43,391 bases of DNA, from positions 1 through 43,391 of the forward strand of contig JAEKNU010000032.1 of NCBI GenBank assembly GCA_016838895.1, read 5' to 3'. Within the stretch, counting starts at the first letter, position 1. Every line of letters starts with the position of its first letter. The stretch is from Chloroflexota bacterium (GTDB lineage Bacteria; Chloroflexota; Anaerolineae; Anaerolineales; Anaerolineaceae). The notes under the pieces are model-generated. The model was not told where the DNA came from. It worked only from the letters and a program-made list of their open reading frames with translations, and ran no database searches. Below, one piece after another: positions 1-8,454 of the stretch. The translations under genes were made by a program, and so were the position numbers.

Positions 1-10
1 AATTTTAACA

Positions 11-33
11 GCCTATGATAAAAATTAATAGGC
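11..33. other. Short hairpin near the left edge
   Basis: GCCTAT (11-16) and ATAGGC (28-33) form a short stem, extended by an A-T pair at 10/34, with an AT-rich loop. No clean U-run follows directly on either strand, so this is only a possible structure in the leader of a leftward gene outside the window. Confidence 0.25.
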
Positions 34-51
34 TTCAGTTCTTTTTCGTTT

Positions 52-76
52 GCCCCGCTTTATTGAGATGATACGA
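52..76. repeat. Left-end copy of the end-to-end inverted repeat
   Basis: CCCCGCTTTATTGAGATGATAC is the inverse of the right-end copy at 43318-43344, with one difference in 22 nt. It lies next to the Fur-like box at 86-98, between perR and the left edge. Confidence 0.6.
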
Positions 77-85
77 TTACTTATT

Positions 86-98
86 GATAATCATTATC
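86..98. promoter_or_regulatory. Fur/PerR-like box left of the perR stop
   Basis: GATAATCATTATC is a perfect 6-1-6 palindrome and matches the right-hand 13 bases of the classical Fur consensus (GATAATGATAATCATTATC). It lies just 3' of the PerR-type gene, so it probably controls a leftward gene beyond the window edge. The match is direct; the target is inferred. Confidence 0.55.
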
Positions 99-117
99 TA
101 TACATATTAAAAAAATA

Positions 118-555
118 TCAACGTTCGTTCCTACAATCCGGACATAATCCATAAAGCGTTATTTGAGGACGCAAGACGGTATAACCTGTTTCTTGCTCCA
201 ATTCTTTGACCGATTTCTGATCGAGAGAGATATCCCCATCAATGATCTTATTACATTTTATACAAATAAGATGCGGGTGAGGTTCCGGCCGATTGCCATC
301 ATAATGACTATCTTCACGTAAATTAATCTCAAATACTTGATCCATTTCCTTCAACATTGCAAGCGTTTTATAAACCGTTGCATGACTCATTGTAGGAAAT
401 TTCAATTTAATCTGTTCATAAAATTGATTTGCGCTGGGATGCCCTTCACTGGCAGCGATCAATCTAACCAACTCCATGCGTTGAGGAGTTAATCGAAAAT
501 TGCGCTCTTTCAAAGCTGATATTAATTGATTGAATCGGCTGTCAGAATTGATCAT
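118..555 (-). CDS. perR: PerR-type Fur family transcriptional repressor
   Basis: A 145-aa Fur-family metalloregulator. The N-terminal winged helix (about residues 15-80) carries the family stretch LTPQRMELV and the recognition-helix segment SHATVYKTLAML. The C-terminal dimerisation domain has two structural zinc CxxC pairs (C98/C101 in CIKC and C138/C141 in CPDC). Residues equivalent to the PerR regulatory metal site are visible: H39, D86 (HYDGN), H93, H95 and D106. The Asp in HYDGN favours the peroxide-sensing PerR type over iron-sensing Fur. In that family, metal-catalysed histidine oxidation releases DNA and derepresses peroxide-defence genes. A promoter with an overlapping palindrome lies just upstream (577-627), suggesting autoregulation. 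Family is certain; PerR versus Fur subtype is likely but unproven. Confidence 0.93.
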   Translation of the reverse strand: MINSDSRFNQLISALKERNFRLTPQRMELVRLIAASEGHPSANQFYEQIKLKFPTMSHATVYKTLAMLKEMDQVFEINLREDSHYDGNRPEPHPHLICIKCNKIIDGDISLDQKSVKELEQETGYTVLRPQITLYGLCPDCRNER

Positions 556-576
556 AGGACCTTGTCAATAGTTGAT

Positions 577-627
577 ATTATTAGATAATTCCTATCCATT
601 ATATCATTAATTACAATCGAAAGTAAA
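577..627 (-). promoter_or_regulatory. perR promoter with overlapping PerR-like operator
   Basis: On the minus strand a -35 TTTACT (plus-strand 622-627) and a perfect -10 TATAAT (598-603) are separated by 18 nt. Just downstream of the -10 lies the perfect palindrome ATTAT-CTA-ATAAT (577-589), close to PerR boxes (TTATAATnATTATAA). Its position at the expected transcription start fits autorepression. Confidence 0.6.
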
Positions 628-688
628 CATGGTTATTCAATTAGTAAATTAATCCTGCAATAGAAATCTGATCCAAAAAAAATGAATG

Positions 689-1636
689 TTATAAAGAACC
701 ACTCGCCATCAATGTTAACAAGAATCCTCCAATAATCAGGCAAGCCGGTAGTCCGACCACTATAGCAATAATTAGAAAAACAATATTCGGATTCATACGA
801 TCAACAGATTTTTGTCCATCTCTCACCTTGATTTCCTCTACCTTTGCCGGTTGGGGAGCTGTTTCCATCGCATGTAATAATTGCGCGAGTTTCGTCAACA
901 ACGTATTCACTTCATTTACTGATAAGTCCAGGTTAAACATCAACCTTCGACTTCGATAAAGTATTACACTGGCCTCACCAGGTTTGACCTCTACCCTACG
1001 AAATACAGCCCAATCAATGCCTTCTGTAAGCAAGGTCTTGAGTGCAAGTATTGCATGAGAATCAGAGAACAATTTATTAATCCACACTTCGTCGGGCCCA
1101 TAAATATTAATTCCTTCTAGTCCATGAAAATCTACATGTAAAGACTCTTCTCGAGTGTACTGCAAAACAGGACCAGATATATTGCCGGTTCGAATAGACT
1201 GAAAGTGCGTCTGGATTAACCCAGACATTTTGATTTCAATGGTTGGTCCGCGAAGAATGTAGATATCAATATCCCGCCCATGCATTTTGCCGTGATACTG
1301 CCGACCTGTTACCAGGTATGATGTACCTGAAAGCCCGAATGGTTTAAAAATAATATCCAGTGTTTTTGCCTGCTGTAGCCTTTTTAGCAGAATAATACCG
1401 ATAGGTAAGATCATCAGGAGCAGTGTTGCTCCAATTAGCAGAATGAGTATAAAACCAATATTTGAGTCTCCTCCACCATCCAACACTGTGTTTACTGTAG
1501 AGAAGATCTGCTCCCTGAAAATCACGACTGCTACAATACAGCAACAAAGCATAAGCATTAACACAAAACCACCAATTATGATTACCAGTTTTCGGTGAGA
1601 TGTTCCATTGCGCAAGCCATTTCCCGATTCTTCCAT
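689..1636 (-). CDS. Membrane protein of unknown function, three membrane segments
   Basis: A 315-aa protein I do not recognise as a named family. Two hydrophobic segments lie near the N-terminus (about 17-40 and 60-84) and a third at the C-terminus (about 284-309). Between them is a soluble domain of roughly 200 residues (about 90-280) rich in beta-strand-like sequence. The first membrane segment contains three consecutive cysteines (C31-C33), a feature shared with the peptidase gene at 14806-17031. There is no visible catalytic motif. It stands alone between the perR gene and the beta-helix genes, all on the minus strand. It is a real gene judged by length, membrane pattern and clean intergenic borders; function unknown. 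Confidence 0.75.
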   Translation of the reverse strand: MEESGNGLRNGTSHRKLVIIIGGFVLMLMLCCCIVAVVIFREQIFSTVNTVLDGGGDSNIGFILILLIGATLLLMILPIGIILLKRLQQAKTLDIIFKPFGLSGTSYLVTGRQYHGKMHGRDIDIYILRGPTIEIKMSGLIQTHFQSIRTGNISGPVLQYTREESLHVDFHGLEGINIYGPDEVWINKLFSDSHAILALKTLLTEGIDWAVFRRVEVKPGEASVILYRSRRLMFNLDLSVNEVNTLLTKLAQLLHAMETAPQPAKVEEIKVRDGQKSVDRMNPNIVFLIIAIVVGLPACLIIGGFLLTLMASGSL

Positions 1637-1689
1637 TTCATTTTCCTTATTTATGAATGCAGCATATTTCCATTGTACACTTATAATTT

Positions 1690-1716
1690 CGCCCCCGAAA
1701 AGAATATTCGGGGGCG
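1690..1716. terminator. Perfect GC-rich 10-bp hairpin
   Basis: CGCCCCCGAA (1690-1699) pairs with TTCGGGGGCG (1707-1716) around the 7-nt loop AAGAATA. It is 120 nt beyond the stop of the beta-helix gene at 1837 and 54 nt upstream of the membrane-protein start. Neither side has a good U-run, so it may act as a 3'-end-protecting or Rho-assisted structure. Its stability in this AT-rich spacer makes a transcript-boundary role likely. Confidence 0.5.
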
Positions 1717-1836
1717 TTGAAAATGTTCAGCGTAATGGTTTCAAAAAAGATTTGCTTTCCATTTCTCAAAACGTCTAAACTATTTACTCACTTGGCAAAT
1801 CCCACCGCCAACAGAAACCATATTTACACTGAAAGT

Positions 1837-3108
1837 CTATTGAAGCTCATAGGCACCAATATCACAGACAGATGAATGATCTCCATCCCCATCCACCGGA
1901 CGGGAATAACCTCTCTGATCTGTAGATTCGCAAACTGAATTATCCCCTGCATCCAGTGCCGGAGAATCACTGCCAATCGCCATCGTTCGGGTTGGGCCGC
2001 CATTATCTTGCAAACGCCCAAGCGCAGGATCTGCAGAGATAACAGGGAACGCGCATTTATATGGTTGTGGTGCATTGGTTTCAACCAGGTTTGCAGTATT
2101 CGTCAAAACATTAGCATAGTACCTATAGCAATCATAACCTGAAGAACTATTGGCAAGAATTGTATTGGTTATAGAAACATTGGCATCCATATCAAGATAT
2201 AACCCACCACCCAATTGAGCTTTATTATTAGATATTGTCGAATTGGAAATGATCAATTCCGAGTTGTCATCAGCGAAAATTCCACCACCATAGCAGATTG
2301 GGTATACATCAACCGCATTGGAAAATATAGTAGTGTTTGTGATTGTCATTGAAGTATCTGGGAATAAATAGATTGCCCCACCCTGACTGACAGCAAAATT
2401 TCCGGTAAATGTACTGTTCTCGATATTCGCACTGCCATTTTTCAAACAGATAGCGCCACCTTCATGTTCTGACTCATTTGAGACAAATTCGCTGTTTGTG
2501 ATATCGAATGTTCCATTGTCATCAATAAAAATAGCGCCACCACAACCATTTGTTGAAGCATTGTTTTTAAAGTTGCTGTTTATTACTGTAACGCGCCCAT
2601 CACCTTTAATTCCTATTGCAGCCCCACTTTGGGCTTCATTATCATAAAAATTAACGTCATTTACAATAATAGAATTTCCTTCACCATTGATAAAAACACC
2701 TCCCCCAAATAATCCATATTTTGCCTCCGTAATATCAAGGCTTATGAAAGTTGCATCAAATCCAGTACCGATAACAAACACCATCATCTGGTTATCACCG
2801 CTAATTACCACATGATCGGATAGCGCTGAGCCATTAATAGTTAGATTCTTATCAATAAACAACGGTCCATCATCCAGCACAATGGTTTGCCCGCTTAATA
2901 AAGGAGCAAAATCGATTGTGTCACCTGATGTTGCATAATGTATCGCTTCACGTATTGTGCAGTGAGTTGGCGTACAACTTCCATCATCAATTGTAGTTGT
3001 TTGATTAACACGCAGATATGTGTATGCGTGTACTTTTGTTGTTGGTATAAGAGCAAACAACAATGTAATAATTATGACTATACTGAAAATTGGTTTTATT
3101 GATTTCAT
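1837..3108 (-). CDS. Secreted right-handed beta-helix protein, CSLREA / choice-of-anchor Q type
   Basis: A 423-aa exported protein. A Sec signal peptide covers about residues 1-28 (hydrophobic core, ending KVHA). A CSLREA-like N-terminal motif follows (CTPTHCTIREAI). The middle (about 75-350) is a parallel beta-helix of short repeats such as GGAIFIDDNGTFDITNSEF and GGAIYLFPDTSMTITNTTIF. The C-terminus has the characteristic D-RGY-RP-DGDGD and CDIGAYEL endings of choice-of-anchor Q proteins. Such proteins are predicted surface adhesins or carbohydrate-interacting scaffolds; no polysaccharide-lyase residues are evident. It is a tandem paralogue of the next gene, 40 nt upstream, and probably co-transcribed with it. 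The start is supported by GGAAGG 6-10 nt upstream. Confidence 0.85.
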   Translation of the reverse strand: MKSIKPIFSIVIIITLLFALIPTTKVHAYTYLRVNQTTTIDDGSCTPTHCTIREAIHYATSGDTIDFAPLLSGQTIVLDDGPLFIDKNLTINGSALSDHVVISGDNQMMVFVIGTGFDATFISLDITEAKYGLFGGGVFINGEGNSIIVNDVNFYDNEAQSGAAIGIKGDGRVTVINSNFKNNASTNGCGGAIFIDDNGTFDITNSEFVSNESEHEGGAICLKNGSANIENSTFTGNFAVSQGGAIYLFPDTSMTITNTTIFSNAVDVYPICYGGGIFADDNSELIISNSTISNNKAQLGGGLYLDMDANVSITNTILANSSSGYDCYRYYANVLTNTANLVETNAPQPYKCAFPVISADPALGRLQDNGGPTRTMAIGSDSPALDAGDNSVCESTDQRGYSRPVDGDGDHSSVCDIGAYELQ

Positions 3109-3147
3109 TTTTAGTCCTTCCTTTCCTTTAATATCAAACCACTAGTG

Positions 3148-4398
3148 CTAATGGTTAAATTCAACTGCGCCAATATCACATACTGCGATGGAATCTTTGT
3201 CACCATCAATTGGCCGTTTAATACCACGCTGATCCGTCAATTCACAAGTTGTATTATCACCTGCATCAATCACCGGAGACAGATAATTCGGCATCATAGT
3301 CAACGTATCGCCACCATTATCCGTCAACCCACCTAGCAATGGATCATCTACAATAATCGCTGCACCACATTGATTGTCATGAGGTAGTGTCTGAAGAAGA
3401 TTGTTGGTATATGTGAAACTCACCGAATTAGAAATGTTACAATAGTTTTTCATTCCATTATTCGCAAAAATATTGTTGTTCAAAGCTAACGTCGAAAAAC
3501 CTGTCACACTCAAACTGGCTCCATCAACTGTTGCAGTATTATCAGAAAAAGTGCAATTTGATATGGAAACATTCGTTCCATCCCCAGCCAGCACTGCCCC
3601 ACCCGCATAAAGGCTGGCATAATTCTCATAAAATGTACTGTTTGTAATATCCAATTCGCCATGATCAAGTGATACAGCGCCACCTTTTTGTGCATAATTT
3701 TCGCTAAAAGTACTATTGGTAATTCTTATCAGACCGCTTAGATGGTGAATTGCCCCGCCGTCGCTAGTAGCATTATTATTTACGAAATAACTATTGGATA
3801 TATCAACTGTTCCTTTACCTCCAATGGCGCCTCCATCTCCCCCAGCGTTTCCGGCGAAATAAGAATTTCGAACATTCAATTTTGCTGCAGGATCAATTAC
3901 ATCATCACTATTGTTATAAATCGCACTCATTATATGACCCGTTACCTCAACATGATCCAATGTAACAGTTGCATTATCATTAAAAATTGCCCCGCCATAT
4001 TCTCCCCAAGGTAACCCATCAACAATGTTAATATTTACAAATTTTGCTGTTACGCCCTGATTTACATAAAACACCCGATGGTCATTTTCCCCACTGATAT
4101 TAATATGTTCATCCAATGAAGAACCGTCTATGTTGATATCCTTATCCAAAACAATTTCCTCCTGAAGATAAATAATCCCCCTGCTCAATGACTCAGCAAA
4201 TCGGATAGTCTCCCCAGGATTTGCTGCATTTATTGCCGCCCGAAGAGAACATTGAATTTGTGTACATGGTGTATGAAAATCATCTACCAATACATTGACC
4301 CGATAAAGTGTGTCAGCCTTTACATTCTCGACTGGAGCAGCACCCCCTATTAAACCCAAAATCACAAATAATCCTATTAATCGTTTTATTCTGTTCAT
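3148..4398 (-). CDS. Secreted right-handed beta-helix protein, paralogue of the downstream gene
   Basis: A 416-aa exported protein with a signal peptide (about 1-28, hydrophobic core followed by NVKA) and a CSLREA-type motif (CTQIQCSLRAAI). Beta-helix repeats occupy about 80-350 (for example GGAIHHLSGLIRITNSTFSE). The ending DQRGIKRPIDGDKD...CDIGAVEF matches its neighbour, so the pair arose by tandem duplication with strong divergence. ATG at 4398 is chosen over the GTG one codon upstream because AGGAG then sits 6 nt before it. The gene faces away from the BTAD regulator at 4745, which makes that regulator a candidate controller. Ligand or binding partner cannot be read from sequence. Confidence 0.84.
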   Translation of the reverse strand: MNRIKRLIGLFVILGLIGGAAPVENVKADTLYRVNVLVDDFHTPCTQIQCSLRAAINAANPGETIRFAESLSRGIIYLQEEIVLDKDINIDGSSLDEHINISGENDHRVFYVNQGVTAKFVNINIVDGLPWGEYGGAIFNDNATVTLDHVEVTGHIMSAIYNNSDDVIDPAAKLNVRNSYFAGNAGGDGGAIGGKGTVDISNSYFVNNNATSDGGAIHHLSGLIRITNSTFSENYAQKGGAVSLDHGELDITNSTFYENYASLYAGGAVLAGDGTNVSISNCTFSDNTATVDGASLSVTGFSTLALNNNIFANNGMKNYCNISNSVSFTYTNNLLQTLPHDNQCGAAIIVDDPLLGGLTDNGGDTLTMMPNYLSPVIDAGDNTTCELTDQRGIKRPIDGDKDSIAVCDIGAVEFNH

Positions 4399-4452
4399 CA
4401 CAATCTCCTAAAAAAATATTTACTCACAATTTTTTTCAACAATCAAAATGGA

Positions 4453-4647
4453 TTAATCTACACCATCCTTTTCTTGTTCATCAGATTTCATTTCCTTTCT
4501 TAAAAAATCAAGCAGATCATCAACATTCGAGAAGCTGTAACGATTTCCGGCTCCGGGACTTTCTAACGATGCACGCCAGATTTCTTTGGAATGATCCATA
4601 ACGCGCCACAAACGCAGCATATAGGCTATATAATCCGCTGATTCCAT
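4453..4647 (-). CDS. Small 64-aa protein, function unknown
   Basis: A 64-residue ORF beginning MESADYIAYMLRLWRV. The pattern LRLWR...WRASLESPGAG.RYSF...DLLDFLRKE resembles small proteins often encoded near large regulators in Chloroflexota. That resemblance is from memory and not checked by search. There is no signal peptide or membrane segment, and the C-terminus is acidic (EMKSDEQEKDGVD). It is divergent from the BTAD regulator (97-nt gap) and could share a transcript with the two beta-helix genes (54-nt gap). The ribosome-binding site is weak. The conserved Trp-rich core and position support a real gene; its role is unknown. Confidence 0.6.
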   Translation of the reverse strand: MESADYIAYMLRLWRVMDHSKEIWRASLESPGAGNRYSFSNVDDLLDFLRKEMKSDEQEKDGVD

Positions 4648-4712
4648 ATCTATTTATCCAATTTGGCCGTCAAAAATACGTCAAAATCGCCATTCTCTGA
4701 AAATGTACGTTG

Positions 4713-4718
4713 TATAAT
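4713..4718 (+). promoter_or_regulatory. Candidate -10 element of the BTAD regulator
   Basis: A perfect TATAAT lies 27 nt upstream of the ATG at 4745. No convincing -35 hexamer is seen, which would fit an activator-dependent promoter. A Shine-Dalgarno-like AGGGA lies before the ATG. Confidence 0.4.
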
Positions 4719-4744
4719 CAAGTAAGCTTTTAGGGAATAATGAC

Positions 4745-7700
4745 ATGGCGCTTGAAATCAGCTTGTTAGGCAACTTTGAAATAAAACAAAACGGCGAATC
4801 CATTTTTGGTTTCAGCACCGATAAAGTGCGCGCTTTATTGTCTTTTCTGGCTGTTGAACATGCTCGCCCCCACCATCGACAACAGCTTTCCACATTACTT
4901 TGGCCGGATCAACCCGATAATCGTTCACGCCACAATTTACGTCAAGCTCTTTCTAATTTAAAACAAAGTTTGCCTGGGGACAATTATTTTGATATCACTC
5001 CCCAGACAATTCAACTAACCCTTAATCAACATATTGAAATAGATGTAGTTCAATTTTCTGCTTTAGCACAAACCTGTTCTCAACATCATCATGAAAACCT
5101 GAATCATTGCTTGCCCTGCATAAATCGTCAACAAAACATGTTGGAACTATACGATGGTGAATTTTTGGATCATTTTCCTGTCATCTCTTCAGAGCCATTC
5201 GAAGAATGGTTGTTAATTACAAGGGAATCCTTTCACCAACTGGCGATGCAGGCACTAAACATCCTGATGAATTTCCATGAACGTCGTGGAGAAATTGATC
5301 AGGCATTAATTTACAGCAAACAACTTACCCAATATGCCCCCTGGAATGAAGAGGGATATCGTAAAACAATATGTTTTCTTGCCAGTAAAGGGAAACGTAC
5401 TGACGCCTTGGTAGAATACAAACGATGTAAAAACGCTCTTGAGAAAGAATTTTCAATTCCCCCGACAGAAGAAACAGAAAATTTAATCACCAATATTAAA
5501 GAGAATACATTTTTAGAAATAAAAATCCCACCCAGACCTGTTCATCCTAACACGTCCTTTGTAGGACGTGAATCAGAACTTCATGATATCGCAGAATTAT
5601 TAACAAAGCCTGAATGTCGAATGCTTACACTAATTGGTGCTGGTGGAAGTGGTAAAACTCGTCTTGCATTAGAAATCGCTGAACAACACGTCGGTATTTT
5701 TTCTGATGGGATTCACTTCACTCCATTGATTCATGCTGCGAATTGCACTGAAATTATTCAAAACATCAGCCAAATCTTGAATTTACCACCAGAGCCTGAA
5801 CCTTTATTACAAATCAAAGAAACGTTAAAAGACAAACATCTATTGCTCATTTTGGATAATTTCGAACACCTGGTTAATGAGTGTAATTTCATATCAGAAA
5901 TTCTGCTGGCGGCCCCACAAATTAAAATACTCATTACTTCTCGTGAAAGGCTTTGTCTCAATGAAGAATGGGTATTTAACATAGAAGGATTACAATATTC
6001 CCTCCAATCCAATGATGAGGATTTCTTAGAGAATGATGCTTTTCAACTATTTATCCAACGGGCAAAACAGGTAAAGCAAACATTTTCACCCAAAACGAAT
6101 ACACTGGAACACATAAATAAAATTTGCACACTGGTTGAAGGATTTCCGTTGGGCATTGAACTGGCTGCCTCTACGATTGCTGATCAGAGTTGTGCCAGCA
6201 TTGCACAAGCATTATCTGAGAATTTATCATCAATTGCATTACCATTAAGAAATCTACCAGAACGTCATTTCAGTTTACAGGCAGCGTTTAACCATTCCTG
6301 GAAGCTATTACCTGAAAATGAACGCGATTCACTGGCTAAACTATCAATTTTTGCAGGCGCATTCAATCGTGAAATTGCCATTCAAATTACCGGAACAAGC
6401 TCCGACGAATTAACAAACCTTGTCAAACGTTCTTTGCTGAAATTAGCACCAGACGAAAGATATTCATTCCATCAGGTCATTCACCAATTTGCATATGAAT
6501 GTCTGGATGAACCCACTCCTCTGCAAAATAAGCATGCAGAATATTTTTCAAAACTTGCGAAGCAATGCTTTGAAACCTACTCACCAAAAATGGTTGTCCA
6601 ATTTCAACATGATCGTGCTGATATTCTGGCAGCCTGGAACTGGATACTGGAATCAAAAATTTCCTTTAACCTGCTTCATGATTTACTTCCGGCATTGTCT
6701 TCTGTCTTTATGAATATAGGCCCATTAAGTGAAGGTCAGGCCTTGCTTGAGAAATCCATTGAAATAATACAAAATCAAAAAACGATTGATACAAATTTAA
6801 TATATCAACTGATTCTTGCCCTGGGGAATATCAATCTGGCGCAATGCAAATATGATCACGTATTACAAAACGCAACATACATCATTGAAAATTCAGCAAT
6901 CCTTCAGGATCATGCTCAGGCAAAATTACTTTTAGGACATGTTTACGGGGCAAAAGGTGAACCGGAAAAAGCCGATTCAATCTTACAACAAGCCTTGTCG
7001 TACAGTGAAAATAATGATGATCTCCATTTAAAAATGAACATCCTCAATGAACTTAGCAGGGCAAAAGCACGCAATTCTGAGTTTGATATTTCCATCATTT
7101 ATGCACAACAAGCGTTAAATATTGCCCAAAAGATCAATAATCTAAACGGCCAGGCTTTAGCTTTATCAACATTAGGATTGTCCAATAACTATCAAGGAAA
7201 CACAAGAGAAGCTTTGACCTTTCGCATGCAAGCATTAGATATGTATATCAGCTTGCAGGATCGACGCAATGAAGCCCGCATGTGTAACAATTTAGCCGAC
7301 ACCATCGCAGAAGAAGGTGATCTTGGTCGATCACTTGAATACAGCCAACGAGCATTAGATATTCATACTGAAATGGGTAATGAACAACGAAAAGGATTTG
7401 TGCTGCAAAATTTGGGCGCCACCTATTGGGAATTGGGGGATTATGAAAAAGCAAAGAGCATCTACCTACAAACCCTCAGAATTTATAAGACTATTAATAT
7501 TCCTCACGCAGAAGCCGAGATTTTTGGCAATCTTGCGCTGACTGAAATATCTCTGGGGAATTTGGAAATGGCTCAACAATATATAGAAAAATCTATCGGT
7601 TTGTCTGTAAATGCAGAAAACAAGGCGAATCTGGCAAATGCATATCAATATTTGGGAAGGATTGCCTTGCTTATGGGAAATACAACTGAAGCTGTGATGG

Positions 7701-8086
7701 TTCTTCAGAATGGCATGAAAATTCGAGCTCAAATTCCCCATCCGGCAAGAATTGCTGAATACCAGATTGAATTGGCAAATGTTGCCTATGAAGCATCTGA
7801 CCTATGCCATGCCCTGGAATTATGCCAACCCGTTATTACACTTGCTGAACAAAAGAATGCCTTCTCAGGTGCCGATTACCCATTGCGCATTTACTATATC
7901 CTCTGGAAAATTCTCTCCGCAAATCAACAGGAAAATGCGATAACAATACTGGCTAACGGTATTGAAATCTTGCATAAACGCGCTGCCTTAATTACCAATC
8001 CAAAATACAGAAAATCCTTTCTTGAAAATGTGGAATTCCATCGGAAACTTCTGGCAGACTACCAGGCAACTTTACATCCTAAATAA
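4745..8086 (+). CDS. SARP-like BTAD / NB-ARC / TPR transcriptional regulator
   Basis: A 1113-aa multidomain regulator. Residues 1-95 form an OmpR-type winged helix (LRQALSNLKQSL region), followed by a bacterial transcriptional activation domain (about 98-245). SFVGRESEL at 271 opens an NB-ARC/STAND ATPase with Walker A GAGGSGKT (298-305) and Walker B LLLILDNFEHL (366-376). A winged-helix segment follows, then a long TPR array from about 680 to 1060 (repeats such as GQALALSTLGLSNNYQGN and GFVLQNLGATYWELGDYEKA). STAND proteins of this type use the TPRs as an inducer or partner sensor and ATP-dependent oligomerisation to activate transcription. Divergent transcription from the small protein and the two secreted beta-helix genes suggests it controls them. 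The inducer is unknown. Confidence 0.92.
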   Translation: MALEISLLGNFEIKQNGESIFGFSTDKVRALLSFLAVEHARPHHRQQLSTLLWPDQPDNRSRHNLRQALSNLKQSLPGDNYFDITPQTIQLTLNQHIEIDVVQFSALAQTCSQHHHENLNHCLPCINRQQNMLELYDGEFLDHFPVISSEPFEEWLLITRESFHQLAMQALNILMNFHERRGEIDQALIYSKQLTQYAPWNEEGYRKTICFLASKGKRTDALVEYKRCKNALEKEFSIPPTEETENLITNIKENTFLEIKIPPRPVHPNTSFVGRESELHDIAELLTKPECRMLTLIGAGGSGKTRLALEIAEQHVGIFSDGIHFTPLIHAANCTEIIQNISQILNLPPEPEPLLQIKETLKDKHLLLILDNFEHLVNECNFISEILLAAPQIKILITSRERLCLNEEWVFNIEGLQYSLQSNDEDFLENDAFQLFIQRAKQVKQTFSPKTNTLEHINKICTLVEGFPLGIELAASTIADQSCASIAQALSENLSSIALPLRNLPERHFSLQAAFNHSWKLLPENERDSLAKLSIFAGAFNREIAIQITGTSSDELTNLVKRSLLKLAPDERYSFHQVIHQFAYECLDEPTPLQNKHAEYFSKLAKQCFETYSPKMVVQFQHDRADILAAWNWILESKISFNLLHDLLPALSSVFMNIGPLSEGQALLEKSIEIIQNQKTIDTNLIYQLILALGNINLAQCKYDHVLQNATYIIENSAILQDHAQAKLLLGHVYGAKGEPEKADSILQQALSYSENNDDLHLKMNILNELSRAKARNSEFDISIIYAQQALNIAQKINNLNGQALALSTLGLSNNYQGNTREALTFRMQALDMYISLQDRRNEARMCNNLADTIAEEGDLGRSLEYSQRALDIHTEMGNEQRKGFVLQNLGATYWELGDYEKAKSIYLQTLRIYKTINIPHAEAEIFGNLALTEISLGNLEMAQQYIEKSIGLSVNAENKANLANAYQYLGRIALLMGNTTEAVMVLQNGMKIRAQIPHPARIAEYQIELANVAYEASDLCHALELCQPVITLAEQKNAFSGADYPLRIYYILWKILSANQQENAITILANGIEILHKRAALITNPKYRKSFLENVEFHRKLLADYQATLHPK

Positions 8087-8170
8087 CATCTGTTACTTCC
8101 ATAACAATCAGCCACAGCAAATTCAAATGGTAAATATCTACCTTGATAGTCACTAACCAATTGTTCATTT

Positions 8171-8365
8171 ATGCAAACCACCCATGACAATCGACTGTAC
8201 GAAACCACAAAACGCCTGAACGATCAGGATTTTTGTATTACCATTGAAACGGAACGCTGAAACTGCGTCGATAACGATCCACACCACCAATGCACTGGTT
8301 TTCATGTAAATACATCTGCCAAGGTATGGGAACATTTACAAAACGCCACGCCTCGTACGGCGTGA
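8171..8365 (+). pseudogene. Decayed small ORF interrupted by an in-frame TGA
   Basis: Reading from ATG 8171 gives 29 codons (MQTTHDNRLYETTKRL...), then TGA at 8258-8260. The same frame then runs open for another 34 codons (NCVDNDPHHQCTGFHV...VWEHLQNATPRTA) to TGA 8363-8365, inside the terminator stem. Residue composition in both halves is protein-like and continuous, suggesting one about 64-aa gene with a nonsense change. No Shine-Dalgarno precedes the ATG and I do not recognise the family. Alternatives are an untranslated remnant or UGA read-through, the latter with no supporting evidence here. Confidence 0.3.
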
Positions 8366-8377
8366 CGTTTGCTACAT
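8341..8377 (+). terminator. Intrinsic terminator
   Basis: AAACG-C-CACGCC (8341-8352) pairs with GGCGTG-A-CGTTT (8359-8370), giving 11 base pairs with one mismatch and a 6-nt loop. GCTACA and then a run of seven T follow on the plus strand. It ends transcription from the BTAD regulator/small-ORF side. On the minus strand it has only a four-T run and would be weaker for the GH51 operon. Confidence 0.75.
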
Positions 8378-8454
8378 TTTTTTGGTTATACTGAAATGCC
8401 TACATCTCATCCAATGATCAGGATTGATTTTTTTTATCATGGGAAAATCTTCCC

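Larger units (their letters stand above)
8087..8454. other. Intergenic region between BTAD regulator and GH51 gene
   Basis: This 368-nt gap separates convergent genes. It holds a decayed small ORF (8171-8365) and an intrinsic terminator (8341-8377). Nothing else is recognisable apart from a weak GGGAA/TTCCC hairpin near 8442-8456, which lacks a U-run in the useful direction. Confidence 0.6.
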
